DNA of 64,000 nucleotides from Hericium rajendrae (Eukaryota; Basidiomycota; Agaricomycetes; Russulales; Hericiaceae): contig CM065879.1 of NCBI GenBank assembly GCA_033439255.1, forward strand, positions 3,168,501 through 3,232,500, read 5' to 3'. Positions 10,161-21,833 of this stretch are shown one piece after another; positions within the stretch are counted from its first letter, which is position 1; the number at the start of each line of letters is the position of its first letter. Both the position numbers and the translations under genes were made by a program. Under the pieces are notes generated by a model, which worked only from the letters and a program-made list of their open reading frames with translations, was not told where the DNA came from and made no database searches.

Positions 10161-12239
10161 ATGATGGGTTCATCTTTACGCATGATGGGAAGGTTTGCAT
10201 CTTTTGCCGCTCCTAGCAATCATTCTGGAATCCTATGGGAGGGCTTGCGTACGATGTGGATATCGGTCTTGTTCGACGTATGCGAAAGGCTGCTCCGATG
10301 GTTCTGGGCGAGGTACAAGTTCCGTGAGTGCTCCGATTCTGCTGTACTGATTTTACCTGATGCATGTTTATGTCAGCTTTCACGGTGTCTGCCACCTTTA
10401 CACAGGAGACCCTGCTTATGAATGGCTTTGCTCTTCCTCGTATGTCCATCACTCAATCAGCTGTCCTCTACCGAACGACACGTTTGACCCTTTTGCGTAG
10501 GCGGACCACTCAGTTTGGCAAGGAAAGAGCCGTGACGTGGATATCTCTGCGCGCAGGGTACAGCACGGAACTGAAACCCAACAGCTCATCCATCCATACT
10601 TCACGCTCAGCGGTGTAGTGGATTGCATACCCACACCTGAACAACTGCATAGTTTCTTCTGGCGCGGCTATCGCGCAGAGGTCGAATACATCAAACCCGA
10701 GGAAGTCCGATACATCGATACAGATGACCAGCAGCCTTCAAAGATACGACTCGTGTATGTACTCACTGCCTTCCACGCATGTAATACCATCGACATTGAC
10801 ACGCTTATCCATAGGCTGTACACTCGTCAAATGTCTGTGCTCCAGGATTTGATTCGCGAAGCCCGTACGACGCATGCAGCGAAAGTCAGTGAGAGCGTTA
10901 ATGTGCGTCTGGTGAAAACGGTCAGTCTACATTACTACCTTTTCTTTCAGCGTACTGATACTCTTTCCCTCTGAAAAGAACCGGATGGGCGGATTGGAGT
11001 GGTCGGCTGCCAAGAGCAAGAAGCCCCGCCCTGTGGAATCGTTGATACTTGGCGACGGGGCTGCGGAGAATATCCTGGAAGACGTCCAGGCTTTTCTTGA
11101 TTCTGAATCCTGGTTTATTAGCAAGGGGATCCCATTTCGTCGTGGATATCTCCTGCACGGACCTCCTGGAACAGGGAAAAGTACGTCGCCATAGACGTTT
11201 ACAACCGAACTCAGATGCTGATACTCTGAATTTTCGAAGCGTCGACTATCTTTACACTCGTGCGTGACGCATGTCTCTGCACGAAGGGCTGACAGCTAAC
11301 TCACATTTCCTATGCAGGCTGGCGCACTCAAATTGGAGGTTTATATCCTTTCCCTGTGGGGCCCAAGGTCAGCCCTTATAATGCAGTCTATTGTTCTTCT
11401 CTGACCAATGCTACAGGATGAACGACGTCACTCTGCAGGAGTTGGTTTCGGCAATTCCCAAATACGCCATTGTTGTCATTGAAGACATCGATTGCATATT
11501 CCCCCCGGGTGGAGATCGAGGCGATTTTGGTAGCCTTGATCCTCACGGTCTTCCACTTGAGGAAAATCATATCAGAGAGTCTCGGGTAACGTTATCGGGT
11601 TTGCTGAACGTCCTTGATGGGGTCGGCAGTGATGAAGGGCGCGTTTTGTTTGGCACAGTAAGCAGCGTCTGATCCCTACTTTGTTGATGAACGCTCACCT
11701 GACGACGAAACCAGACAAACCGACTCGAGGCTCTGGATCCCGCGCTGACACGACCAGGCCGCTTTGACATCAAGGTGGAATACAAGCTGGCTTCCAGCAG
11801 TCAAGCCAAGGCATTGTTCGAGCGCTTTTTCTCTGGTACACCGGAGTCTTCGGTATCGTCAAGTTCGGACGGGGAAGGTACCCCCGGCCCCGATGCCAAG
11901 TTCCATCGTGACTATCTCTGCATGGCTGTCGACTTTGCATCTGCCATACCGGACCAGACTTTCTCTATGGCGGAACTGCAAGGATACCTGCTGACCTATC
12001 ATCTGGACCCTCGTCAGGCCGTGCGTGATGTCCGCATGTGGATTGAGAAGGAGCTCCTTGAGCGCGACCGTCTGGAGAAGCTTCGCAAGGCGCGGAGGCA
12101 GACGAACTTCGATGTCCACTTCCACCCCGCCGACTCACCGAGCCCGGCATACCTTCGTGTCCATGATGGCGATGCGATGTCAAGCACTGCGTTTTCCTCG
12201 ACAGGTTCTAATGGGGACCTCGGGCAGTTGGAGCAGTGA
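10161..12239 (+). CDS. BCS1: BCS1-like AAA ATPase (mitochondrial chaperone BCS1 family)
   Basis: BCS1 proteins are AAA ATPases of the inner mitochondrial membrane; yeast Bcs1 moves the folded Rieske protein into complex III. Agaricomycetes carry several paralogues, so this one's substrate is open. The ATG at 10161 precedes a hydrophobic/amphipathic helix (WISVLFDVCERLLRWFW) and the BCS1_N region (FTVSATFTQE, DPAYEWL, VWQGKSRDVDISARRV). The AAA core follows: Walker A GPPGTGK, Walker B VVIEDIDCIF, LSGLLNVLDGV and the Arg-finger segment ALDPALTRPGRFD. Introns include 10921-10978, 11181-11239, 11260-11317, about 11371-11416 and 11659-11715. The two flanking the Walker A leave a 20-nt micro-exon. 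BCS1_N is read in three successive frames (breaks near 10405 and 10437; see findings). The C-terminus is Ser-rich and disordered. Confidence 0.8.
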
Positions 12240-12455
12240 GAATCAGACAGTCGTTACTCGTAGACCTCTGACTGCTAGTAGCTATTTCTAATTATGTATG
12301 TACTAATAAGGTATCGTGTTATTGTCATATGTACCTCGCATGTGGATGTGCATCTGAATCGTCAATGAATCGTCAATGAATCGCCCTAAACAGAAGCCCG
12401 AAATGAGAACTGCATTGGACAATTATAGACTTTGGTGGAAATGGGAATGAAGGCG

Positions 12456-15144
12456 CTATCGAAGTGCCTGGAGTGCCTGGAGTGCCTCCAATGCAGCCTC
12501 GTTCGGGTATAGCAGTTGATAATCATTGATCAACGTCACAGCTTCCATGACATGGGTATCTGCTGAGTTACCAGACAGGAGGTTACGAGCCAGGCTCAAA
12601 ATCTCGTCGATAATAAACGTCGGTACTGCGTCGACCTGCTTTTCTCCTGTTGGGAGGATGTCGCGAAGCAAGGCCACTAAGCACTTTTGTGTACCCAGGC
12701 ACTTTCTATGCCTTTCCCAATCAGCAGTAATCGCGCGAAGTGTGCTGATGTAGATGGGCCGTGCTTCTGGCGGAACATGTCTGCTTGTCCTCACTGCCGT
12801 GACAAAAAGCTCGAGCGTGTACACGAGAGCGCCATCGCGCAGATCCTGGATCCTCGACAGCTGGTTCCTATACAGGGCGTCTGTGTTGTTCATCAACTTC
12901 TGTAATTGCGGGACCTGTAGTTCAGGGGCAGATAGTTCAACCAGTGTCCCCGGTTGCACCGGGCCAGAACCCCATCCAGAAGCCGACAGCGTCCTCAGAC
13001 TCCAGGAGCAGAGCCAGAGTCGCTGTGTCAGAAGTTGGGGAGGGAGCAGCTGAGGCATCAGCCATCTCTGATTGATGTCGTCCAAACCGTCTGGGACTTT
13101 GCGTCTGTCAATCGGCCATTCCATTGCAGCACCTGGCAGATGGAGAAGGACGTTGCCAGTTGATTCCATTATGATATCCACCAATTCCATGATTGAGTGA
13201 TCCACATCTTCAGCCCAGCCAAGGACATTCCACGAGTAATCCAGCGCCGCGAGGTCCTCCTTGCCGTCAGCCATGACTTTGGTGAGGAGCTCCTCCATCT
13301 TGTCCGGCTCGCTTTCTTCGGCCAATCGTGCATGAAGGTTTCTTGCTGCATACCACGCCTTCTTGACGTATTTGTCGATGATACCTGCCGTCTTGGCGGC
13401 GACCTCGTCTGGCGGACGCTGCTCGCCACTGACCTCCGCGAGCCTCCTAACGACAATGTCCGCGACGTCACGTACATTCTGCTGTTGCAGCATCTTCCGA
13501 GTTGCCATGACAGTCATACACGTCCACCGAGCTGCAAATGCGCTGTCGAACTCTGCGGGAGGGTTCGCCCAAGACTTGATCTTCTCGACCCCGCCAAGGT
13601 ACACCAGTGCCTGCATCATGGTCTCCCCATCCGCGAACCATTCCCATTCGCTATCCATGCCATTCATGGATAGAACAAGGGATAATGCTGCGTCAATGCA
13701 TGCGCGAGCGCGTTTACGCCGTGCAAGTTCGGTCAGAACGCCCGGGTCTGCGCACGTCTTGAGAAGGCGGGTGATGCGGCCGCTGAGGTCATACACAGTG
13801 TCGTGATGGTTGAAGGATGTAACGTCATCAGAGGGGTAGCTGGGTAGGCCCTCGGAGCTCTTCGCAAGAAGAGTTTGGTTTTGTGCGACCGTTGCCCAAA
13901 CGTCTTTCCCCCAGTCTGAGCTCAAGGATCCCGGTATACCCACGACGAAGGGCTCCAGCTCGCTGTCTTCCGTGAGATTGTCAATGACCCAGCAGATTGC
14001 ACGCGCATCGCGTTTCTTGCGCTCGTTCGACTCGTCCATGGCGAGCTCGACGCGACCGTCGGTCATATTGGTGCTGACGAGTCGTTTTTCCCCATATGTG
14101 CTTCTGTCGCTGTGCCTGCGCCCGCGAAAGGCCTGCCCCAACCACCAGAAGATACCAGACATCGGCGACTGATATGGTGATTGGGCGTAGACAACAGGCG
14201 CGATCATGCTCCAGATGTAGAGAGCTCCGCAGAAGGCAATCATAAGAGTGGTCATGACAGCGACGATGTAATTGATCGTGAATAGGAAATCGGAAAGTCC
14301 AATGAAGAAGAGAAAGAGTGAGACATGGATCAACGCGGGCACGCCGTCGACGACCACGGCCATTCTCCACTCCACAGCTCCTTCGTAGAGGTATTGTCGA
14401 ACACGAGCGCGTTTCAGTGAGTTGTTGTATCTTTGGAAGACATGCATGTAGTCCCGCACCCACTGCTGGACTATAGTTGCGGTGAGAGCTGCTGCGAGAC
14501 TGAAGACCAAACTCATGAACCAGAAGACATTGATGCGGACATCCGATGCCTGTGGGGCGAAAGGTAGGGGTGGCTCGGGCAAAGATATCGGAATCTGATT
14601 CCCATTTGGCCCAAGTTGTTGAGATATCTGTGCGAGCAAGGCGACCGACTGGTTCAACGAATATGCGGCCTGTTCCATTGGATTCGGCTGCAAGTTCTGA
14701 TAGCTTTCCACAAGGAAGGCTGTCAAGCTTGCGGAGTACAGACCGGCCTAGCACAGCCAAAGATTATCAGCGGACAGGATTTGTTGAACTAGTAGAAGTA
14801 TGACTTACGAAGATGATGATGCCCTCCATGTCATCCTTCCATGTCTCTATCAGAGCCCGATCATGACTCTCGGCTTCTTGCACATAAACAGACCAGAGAT
14901 TGCCGGCCCTCTCGTCGTAGTCTTTTGCTTTATTAACGCGAGGTTCCTCGTGGTTTGCGTCCCCGGCAGGACTACCAGTTGTGCCATGGTTTACACCATT
15001 TGCAGACGACAACAGCTTTTCTGTAGACTTCTTGTCGGCCACTAATATGTCGGATGCTTCATCAGATGATAGCATAGCGCCAGCAAGGCAATACGCACAG
15101 GAATGGACATGCGCCTGTTTCTCAAGGTCCGGAATGTCTTGCAT
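12456..15144 (-). CDS. DUF6535-type membrane protein
   Basis: Matches the large, poorly understood agaricomycete DUF6535 family. The first exon carries the typical start (WSVYVQEAESHDRALIETWK, DDMEGIIIF). After a 61-nt intron (14748-14808, donor GTAAGT) it continues AGLYSASLTAFLVESYQNLQ, then LLAQISQQLGPNG. Four hydrophobic segments follow (FWFMSLVFSLAAALTATIVQ; ALIHVSLFLFFIGLSDFLFT; IVAVMTTLMIAFCGALYIW and neighbours), consistent with the family's membrane region. The remaining ~500 residues are soluble and helix-rich, ending in a short tandem LEALQALQALR. Two starts are possible: ATG at 15144 or ATG at 15075. The frame is also open upstream of 15144 without an ATG. No biochemical role is established for this family as far as I know. 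Confidence 0.8.
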
Positions 15145-16381
15145 GACCGGTGCCGTGTGTATGACAGGGTCGAACAGAATGTAACAGACTTGCTCCTTAG
15201 CTAGACTATCCTTCTTGTACCAACACTTGCAGCCCAGTGCTTTTAGGGTGTAGCTTGCCCAAGAGCTGGAACATGATTCCGATCAGCTCGCCACGAACGC
15301 AGCTAGGCCCCAAAAGATGATTAGAACACTTACATGAGGACTTGCAAGAATACCCAGTTCCACGTCTAAAGTAACCATCCAAGGATAGCCTTGGTCTGAA
15401 TGACCAGCGTTGATACTGACCGGCATATTGAAGACAGCGAATACAAATGATCAAAGCGCCTGGCGAACGATGTACACTTTGTCACGTCGTCGTTAGAGTT
15501 GTTGATGGCTTGTTGATGGTGATGGCGATCTTTCAAATATCATGAACGCGTCCATCAGGCGCTTATCTTTGTATACATGTCATGTTCAATGATCCATCAA
15601 GCGCCGAGCACAGACCAAGTATTCTGTTTCTACAGCTCGTGAATCCTATCTTGCATGGCCGATAAGGGCCTTAGACATATCAAGCTTTTCAAACATAACT
15701 CAATTCATACACAGGTAGCGCAATAAGCCCCGTTTATATCTTGAAATCTTGCCCTCAATAGCTGCAAATTGGACTTTGAAAAAGGGACGAGACGCGATGT
15801 CGAACAACTGCACTGAAAAAACCTGCAGGGGAAAAGCTAACTATCGTCAAACCAGTCTGCACCAGTCACTCAATTATCCTCGCAGATCGAATCGTCGGCG
15901 CGGGCGATTTTGAGCTTTATGCTTGGTCGATGTATCTCGATGGTCAATCTGGAGAAGGCCGGAAGGACAAGTAAGGATATTTATACGGTCCTGTCTCGAC
16001 GGTCATGCTGGAAGTAGCTGCAGTAAGGCTCGACGAACAGAGACGCGTCGCGCGTCAGCGTCACATGCAGCTGGGGGATGATCACATGCATCGCTTTCTT
16101 GTCCACAGCATCTCGCCAGATCCATGGCGAGAAAGCAAGGGAGCATGGGCTTGATAAAAACGATACATGAAGCACAGATGGGGACGAAAAAGCAGTGCAG
16201 TGAGAAAACGGAAACCCGGTTGGTGATGGTTTCGTCGGAAGGAAACAGACTAGCACATGGGTCAGCTGCGGGTAAACAACGAGGACGCACTCGAACAAGC
16301 TCGATGTCAGCAGGAAGTCGGATTGAATGCACAGAGTAGGGAATCGTCCTCTAATTTTTTTCTAGCAAATTGTTTCATGGT
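15145..16381. other. Intergenic; open segment upstream of the DUF6535 start
   Basis: The minus-strand frame of the DUF6535 gene stays open from 15144 back to about 15283 (…TLKALGCKCWYKKDS…YILFDPVIHTAPV) but has no ATG and is preceded by a TGA. A good donor/acceptor pair (GTAAGT … GCCTAG) lies near 15303-15334, so extra 5' exons are possible. From 15.5 to 16.38 kb I see nothing coding. Confidence 0.35.
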
Positions 16382-18564
16382 TTAAGCGGAGGACTTCTCT
16401 GCCTCCTTGACATCGACATTATACGCCAGCTCTTTCTCGTCTCGTTTATCGACCTCTTCACTGGCCGAATCTCCTGCGTCTTCATCGTCTAAAATAGCAC
16501 GATCAAGCATTGTTTCCTGTGCAGGGAACAGCTTAGACAGGATGTAGTAAACAGAAGATGCGAGAAAAACTGTAGGCAAGCATATTCAGTTAGATGTTCC
16601 CATAGGAGATGAATATAAACCCACTCCGAGGATATAAGCAATGTCGAAGAGATAAACGGCTCCGCCGACCTTGATGTTCGGGTTGACACTGTTGATCAGG
16701 CCTGGAAGATTGGGTGGGACAGATACGATGAGAGCTGCCAGGGCACGCCAGTTCTACGGATAAGATGAGATTAGAGATTGAATAAGACAGGCAACAGCCA
16801 AGAAAGCTACCACTACACCGTAAGTATAGTAATATCGACCATGGGGACGATACATGGAGGCACATCGACGTGCGTGTGATGTAGCAGCCAATACTGGATG
16901 ATATAAGAAGAAGAAAGTCAGAAGAACAATGGCAGGGCTGAATAATGGTTCTTACGTCGGTTACCATGATTCCAGCAATGGGCCCTAAGAAGATGGTATA
17001 TCCGTTCATGAAGGACAAGAAACCCGTTGCGCTGTTTGAAGGTCGAGTAAAGGCGCGATTCAACAGCGATGGTGAACATTTGCATACCTGGCGAGGATCT
17101 CCCAGGACAGAGAGCCCATCCGCCCAAGAATGCGCATATCATTTGACCCCGCCTGATATTGATATACTTCGGACACAACGCCGCCATGTCATTTCCTGCA
17201 CTCAGAGAGTTCCTGATGCAGTACACGATTGAGCTGCATCCATGCTCCATCGAGGACGTTGGCACTCACGCTGAGATATTCGTGCCTATCGTGGTAAGCA
17301 GCCATGCGGACGACGCGAAGAACGCAGCTGCGCGGTTGTCCCACTTGTCGATGAGCCGCAGGGGGTCCCAGAGCACCTCGCCGTATAGTATTACGCCCGC
17401 GCTCGTTACCGCGATTCCAACGAAGCTGCAGAGTGTAAATGCGATCGGGATAATGGCGGCCTGGACATATTGACTAGGGGATGTCAGGATGTTGATCAGC
17501 CAAAATCGGTTATTAGGAACTCACGCTCTTTCATTCTTTGCGTATCTCTGGAGCCTGTTGAGATAACGCAGCTACGAATACGACAGCTTGGAGACTTACA
17601 GTGAAGTCGGGAATATTTACAGCCAACGTCGAGTAGATTCCGAGCGCGCTGTTCAACGCGCTCAGCCACGCCCACGATAACTGGCTCCCGTGCAGGGTCG
17701 AATGGGCGACCATTAGGCTTTGCGATGCTGGTACTCGGACAAACGACCAGATAAGCATGGCTAACCACGTTGGAGGCACTATCATGGCCTTCGCTATGAA
17801 AAGGTAGCGGATACGTTGTGGTGATACAAGCATGAATGGGAACTGTATCAACCAGTATAGGAAGTAGCACATCATGCCTGAAGAGAAATTAGGGTCGTTC
17901 ACAGTATGCTGCTTTGACAAGCTCACCGGAAGTCGTGATGTTTGCGCTAGCTGGGAGATGGTTTGGTAGATGTGCCAGTGAGGGCCATATGGCTTTCAGC
18001 ATCTGAAAATGTATCGTAACATGTCAAAAAGTATAATGAACAATCGATTTACCTGGTAGATGCATTCGGAACCGGTGAATGTTTGAATGCCAAACCAAAA
18101 CATGGACAGAACCACGCGGCTGATCACACTGAAGTAGCTCAGGTAGAAACCGAAGGAAGATCGATTGACCACGGGGAAGGGGACATGCAGACGGGCACCA
18201 ATCGTTCCGTTCAGGACCATAATCACTGCGATAATGACATGCCCCACAGCGATAGCTGGTAGTGCCTGACGCCTGATAGCGATATGAAGGCCAGACCGGA
18301 ATGAGATTTGACCAAAACGTACCAGGACAGGCCAATGGCTAGCATAGACGATGCAAGCTCCCAGACTGCTGCATTGGTCGCGTCAGAGATCCAATACGCG
18401 ACATAATTCCATGTCGACCACGTCCGCAGATGAGGCGGAACGGGGTCCATGTCCTTGTTGCTCCACGTGCTGCTTGGTGAGAACGTCGAAGGCTCTGGCT
18501 CTAACTTCCAGAACGATGGACGAAGCAGGGCCATTGAAGGGACCAAGGACCGGCGTTTGGCCAT
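16382..18564 (-). CDS. NCS1-family nucleobase/vitamin permease
   Basis: Plasma-membrane proton or sodium symporter of the NCS1 (Fur4/Dal4/Thi7) family. ATG chosen at 18564 (MAKRRSLVP); 18594 is an alternative. Splicing about nine short introns gives the family landmarks in order: NKDMDPVPP, NYVAYWISDATNAAVWELAS (TM1), GHVIIAVIMVLNGTIGARLH, VNRSSFGFYLSYFSVISRVV, WFGIQTFTGSECIYQ, NISANSLSAGNDMAALCPKY, INIRRGQMICAFLGGWALCP, FLSFMNGYTIFLGPIAGIMV, DYWLLHHTHVDVP and NWRALAALIVSVPPNLPGL. The cytoplasmic tail is acidic and Lys-rich, ending KEAEKSSA. About 12 membrane segments are expected. The substrate (uracil, allantoin, thiamine, nicotinamide riboside and so on) cannot be fixed from this reading. 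No frame breaks seen. Confidence 0.85.
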
Positions 18565-19467
18565 GATGGAAGAAGGAATCGAGGAGCAGTCCAACGCGCT
18601 CTTCGCATTGGGCTTCTTTATAAACTAGACGCTGGTTATGGCACGGACTTCGAAGCATGATAACCTGTGATAACCCTCCAGGGCCTTTCTGGAGCGCGGG
18701 TGCTGGGCAGGCGTGATAAGCAAGTCGACTGATAAGACCATCACGTGTAGATATTGTCCCAATGTCATGTACTGCGACGCTATAAAGATGTAGCTGCTAA
18801 GTTAGCATGCGCGAGTCCTGTGGACAACAGGCAAATATTGAAGATAGCTGGCTCGATGATACGCATGTCCTGTATAAAGCCAAATTTTGCGCGTGTCACT
18901 ATAAGCAAAAAAAAAAAAAACCCCGTCACATGGATGTCATTCTTGATTGACTTACTGCCACCTGCCGCAAATGCTATTCAGACCTCTCTCGAATCAATGC
19001 CAATGAATAATCACACTCACCAAAAAATATGTTGATTTGACGGAGAGACGTTACTGGGATCCTGTGGACGGAAGCAATCTGGTCCGTGGTGGGTCGCGCT
19101 TGTGGACTGAGTCATTTGACGAGTATGATCGCAGGTTTTATTTTCAGAAGTGGGTTGTCTGTGTTTCTTACACAGACCTGAAGCGTTCGATAGAAGCAAA
19201 GTTGGTAGCAATTGTACAAAGAGTTGAAGGCGGCAGGTCGACGAAATGTCGACGAAGAAGGGAGCCGGGTTGCCGGCGCGGTCATCCGGACGCAAGCTCC
19301 TCGCCAAAACAAGCGATTTAGGCTGGTTACACATCCAAGTTTCCTTCATCCACGCCCTCTCTTCCTCCCCCTCGCCGTCCGTAATACCCCTTTAGCATTG
19401 TTATCTGGGTTGCGTACAACGATCTGCGCTCATTAATACGATATACCTAACGTTCGGCTGAGCGGCC
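18565..19467. promoter_or_regulatory. Divergent promoter region between permease and kinase
   Basis: About 0.9 kb between two divergently transcribed genes. It contains a 14-A run at about 18907-18920 and a CT-rich tract at about 19343-19378 before the kinase ATG, as is common in basidiomycete promoters. No gene seen. Confidence 0.45.
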
Positions 19468-21524
19468 ATGTCAGATCCCTTTGATGTCATTCCTTTCGAG
19501 GTCAGTCTTTACGTTTGCTCCGTAACTGCGTCATCAAAGCTGAATTTCTGGTAGGATATCAAGGGCGATTGGAAGAAACTGGGATCTGGATCGTTTGGAA
19601 ATGTATACAAAGGTTCGTCGGACACAAATGGCTGGAAGTTGTCAACTAACGTTTCAGCAGGTTCCTACCTTGGCATCGACATCGCGATCAAGGAGGTTCT
19701 ACCTTCCTCGGAATACGATGTTTCCAAATACTTTGAACGTGAATGGAGGCTGTTGAAGTAAGCGGCCAATTATACTGTTGATCCTTGGCCCTTATCCGCC
19801 GCCAGGGAGTCGCGCCATCCCAATGTTGTTCTCTACCTCGGTCTGTCTCGCGCTCCTGAGCCCGATGGACGGATATTCATCATTTCCGAGTTCATTGAGA
19901 ATGGTATGCTGACTTTGGGCTGCCTTATAAAAAAAAAAGCAATGAACTTATTGTTTCTTAGGCAATCTGCGGACGTACATTTATGACAAGCAGAAACCTT
20001 TTCCGTGGCGCTTGCGGCTATCCTTTGCGACTGACATAGCTCGAGCCCTAGCCTATCTCCATGCCCGCAAGTGCATTCATCGCGATCTCAAAGGGGAGAA
20101 CTTACTCGTCACCGCCAATGGGCGGTTAAAGATCACCGACTTTGGCTTCGCGCGCATCGCAGCGCGCAATGCGGACGAGATCCGCCGCCTGACCTTCTGC
20201 GGCACGGATGCCTACATGTCACCCGAAATTCTCCTCGGAAACGAGTTCGATCTTCCCACCGACATATTCTCGCTCGGCGTGATCTTTGCCGAGATCGCAG
20301 CACGTCACCTCGCGGATGATCGCCACTTCAAGCGCGCGGCCCCTACCTTTGGCATCGAACCGGTGAGGTGCGCGAGCTGGCGAGTCCGGGGTGCCCGCCC
20401 GCGTTCATCCAGCTTACGATCGACTGCCTTGCTGAAGACCCGCCGCGCGACCCACCACGCGCGAGATTCTGGAGCGCCTGCGTACGATTGAGGCTGAAGT
20501 GCTGGCCCGCGAGGGCGAGGCTGGCGATCTGCATACCGGCAGCGTCAAGTTTATGACGGGCAATCGGCGGCCAGGTGCTGCGCCGCGCATTCCGAGCTTT
20601 GGCATGGGCGTGGGCCAGGAGATCCGCGGCGCCGACGAGTCGCCGCACCGCCCCGCGAGCGACGAGGACAGCGACGAGGAACTTATCGAGGCTATCCGGG
20701 GCCTGTCCAGTGTCACCATTCCTGATCAAGGCTCCACTGCGGCAGGTAGGTTGCACGATGGCACTGAGCAGGGCGTGGCATCGGCGACTGATGATGTGCA
20801 TGCAGGTCAGAACAGTGAGAGCACACAGCCCCTCATCGACAACCCGTCTGGTCTATACTCCGATTACAGCACGACCGTCATCCGCTCACATCCCCATCAG
20901 AGCAGCTTCGCGCCTCCGTCGCTCTCCTCTATTCTGACGATCAGAGCGTCTGATGCGACGGCGACGGCACCAGCAACCGTGGATCAGCCAGAGCCAGAGC
21001 CTCAGCCGGACGTCCCGACGGAGTCCCTGGTGACGATCGACTCCTACTTCACAGCCGGCTCGACCGGCGCCTCCATCGCTGCAGCCACGGAGGGCGGCTC
21101 CACCATTCGTTCCATTGTGCCCCCACCGCTTGTGCATCGCTTTACGCTGATCAAGCCTGGCGCCAAGCGGCGCAGTGGGAGTTATTCCCCGCCCGGCGTG
21201 GCGAGCGAGGGCAGCTGGAGCCCGCTTGAGTTCTTCCTCTCCAGTGGGCTCCTGGGCGGTGCGAAGTGCGACATCTGCGCGAAGCGCCTGGGGCGCAAGC
21301 CGATCCTCGAGTGCGACGACTGCAACCTACGGTATGTTCTGACATGTCGTTTCTGGCGACTTTGCGCTGACGGGATTGTCAGGGCTCATTTGAAGTGCGG
21401 TGAGCTTGCGCCGCGCGACTGTGGCATCCATACGCCTCGATACGCGCAACAAGGCACACCGCCTGCGACGGCGTCGCCCAACAAGACCAAATCCAAACCC
21501 TCGTCCCCGTTCTCGCAGAGATGA
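19468..21524 (+). CDS. Protein kinase (TKL-like) with C-terminal C1-type zinc finger
   Basis: The ATG at 19468 starts MSDPFDVIPFE. After short introns the kinase domain is complete: glycine loop GSGSFGNVYKG, catalytic Lys in DIAIKEV, hinge-region FIISEFIENGNLRTY, catalytic loop HRDLKGENLL, DFG, and activation-segment end CGTDAYMSPE. The C-lobe (RELASPGCPPAFIQLTIDCL, then PTTREILERLRTIEAEVLAR) is spread over two further frames, with one-base breaks near 20362 and 20446. A disordered Ser/Thr/Pro linker of about 200 residues follows. The C-terminal finger is C-x2-C (CDIC), C-x2-C (CDDC), H-x2-C, then a last Cys. An intron (about 21333-21380) lies inside it. A 60-nt intron near 20746-20805 is a multiple of three. 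The architecture suggests a membrane- or scaffold-recruited Ser/Thr kinase; the pathway is unknown. Confidence 0.78.
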
Positions 21525-21833
21525 CTTTGACTTTTCACGTCCCGCTACGACCAGACTTTCATGACCTCACGAAACGCAAGTCCAAACATGTCCCATATCT
21601 TTCTGTTGTCATCGCATTTTCATGGACTTCATCCAGTCTTTTTTATTCAGCGTTCGTTGCATCGTTCCGGAACATTGTGTTGTGTTTTTAGCGTAGCGTA
21701 TGGTTGGTGGTCCTGTAATAATATTGTGATCAAGGATACACCTCAACATTACTGTCCGGGACGACAGCTGAAGCGTCCTCCATGTACAGTGATGATCTTC
21801 TGCAATTCGCGTGCAGAAGCAGCGCATGCTACG
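21525..21833. other. Intergenic between convergent genes
   Basis: 3' flanks of the kinase gene and of the duplicated surface-protein pseudogene. No gene seen. Confidence 0.4.

Noticed and set aside
13981-14760. 259-codon minus frame
   Set aside because: Alternative frame of the DUF6535 membrane exon; Arg-rich shadow.
9398-18564. Idea of a biosynthetic or defence cluster in the BCS1-DUF6535-permease-kinase stretch
   Set aside because: No synthase, oxidoreductase or tailoring enzyme is present; the genes are unrelated and not co-oriented.
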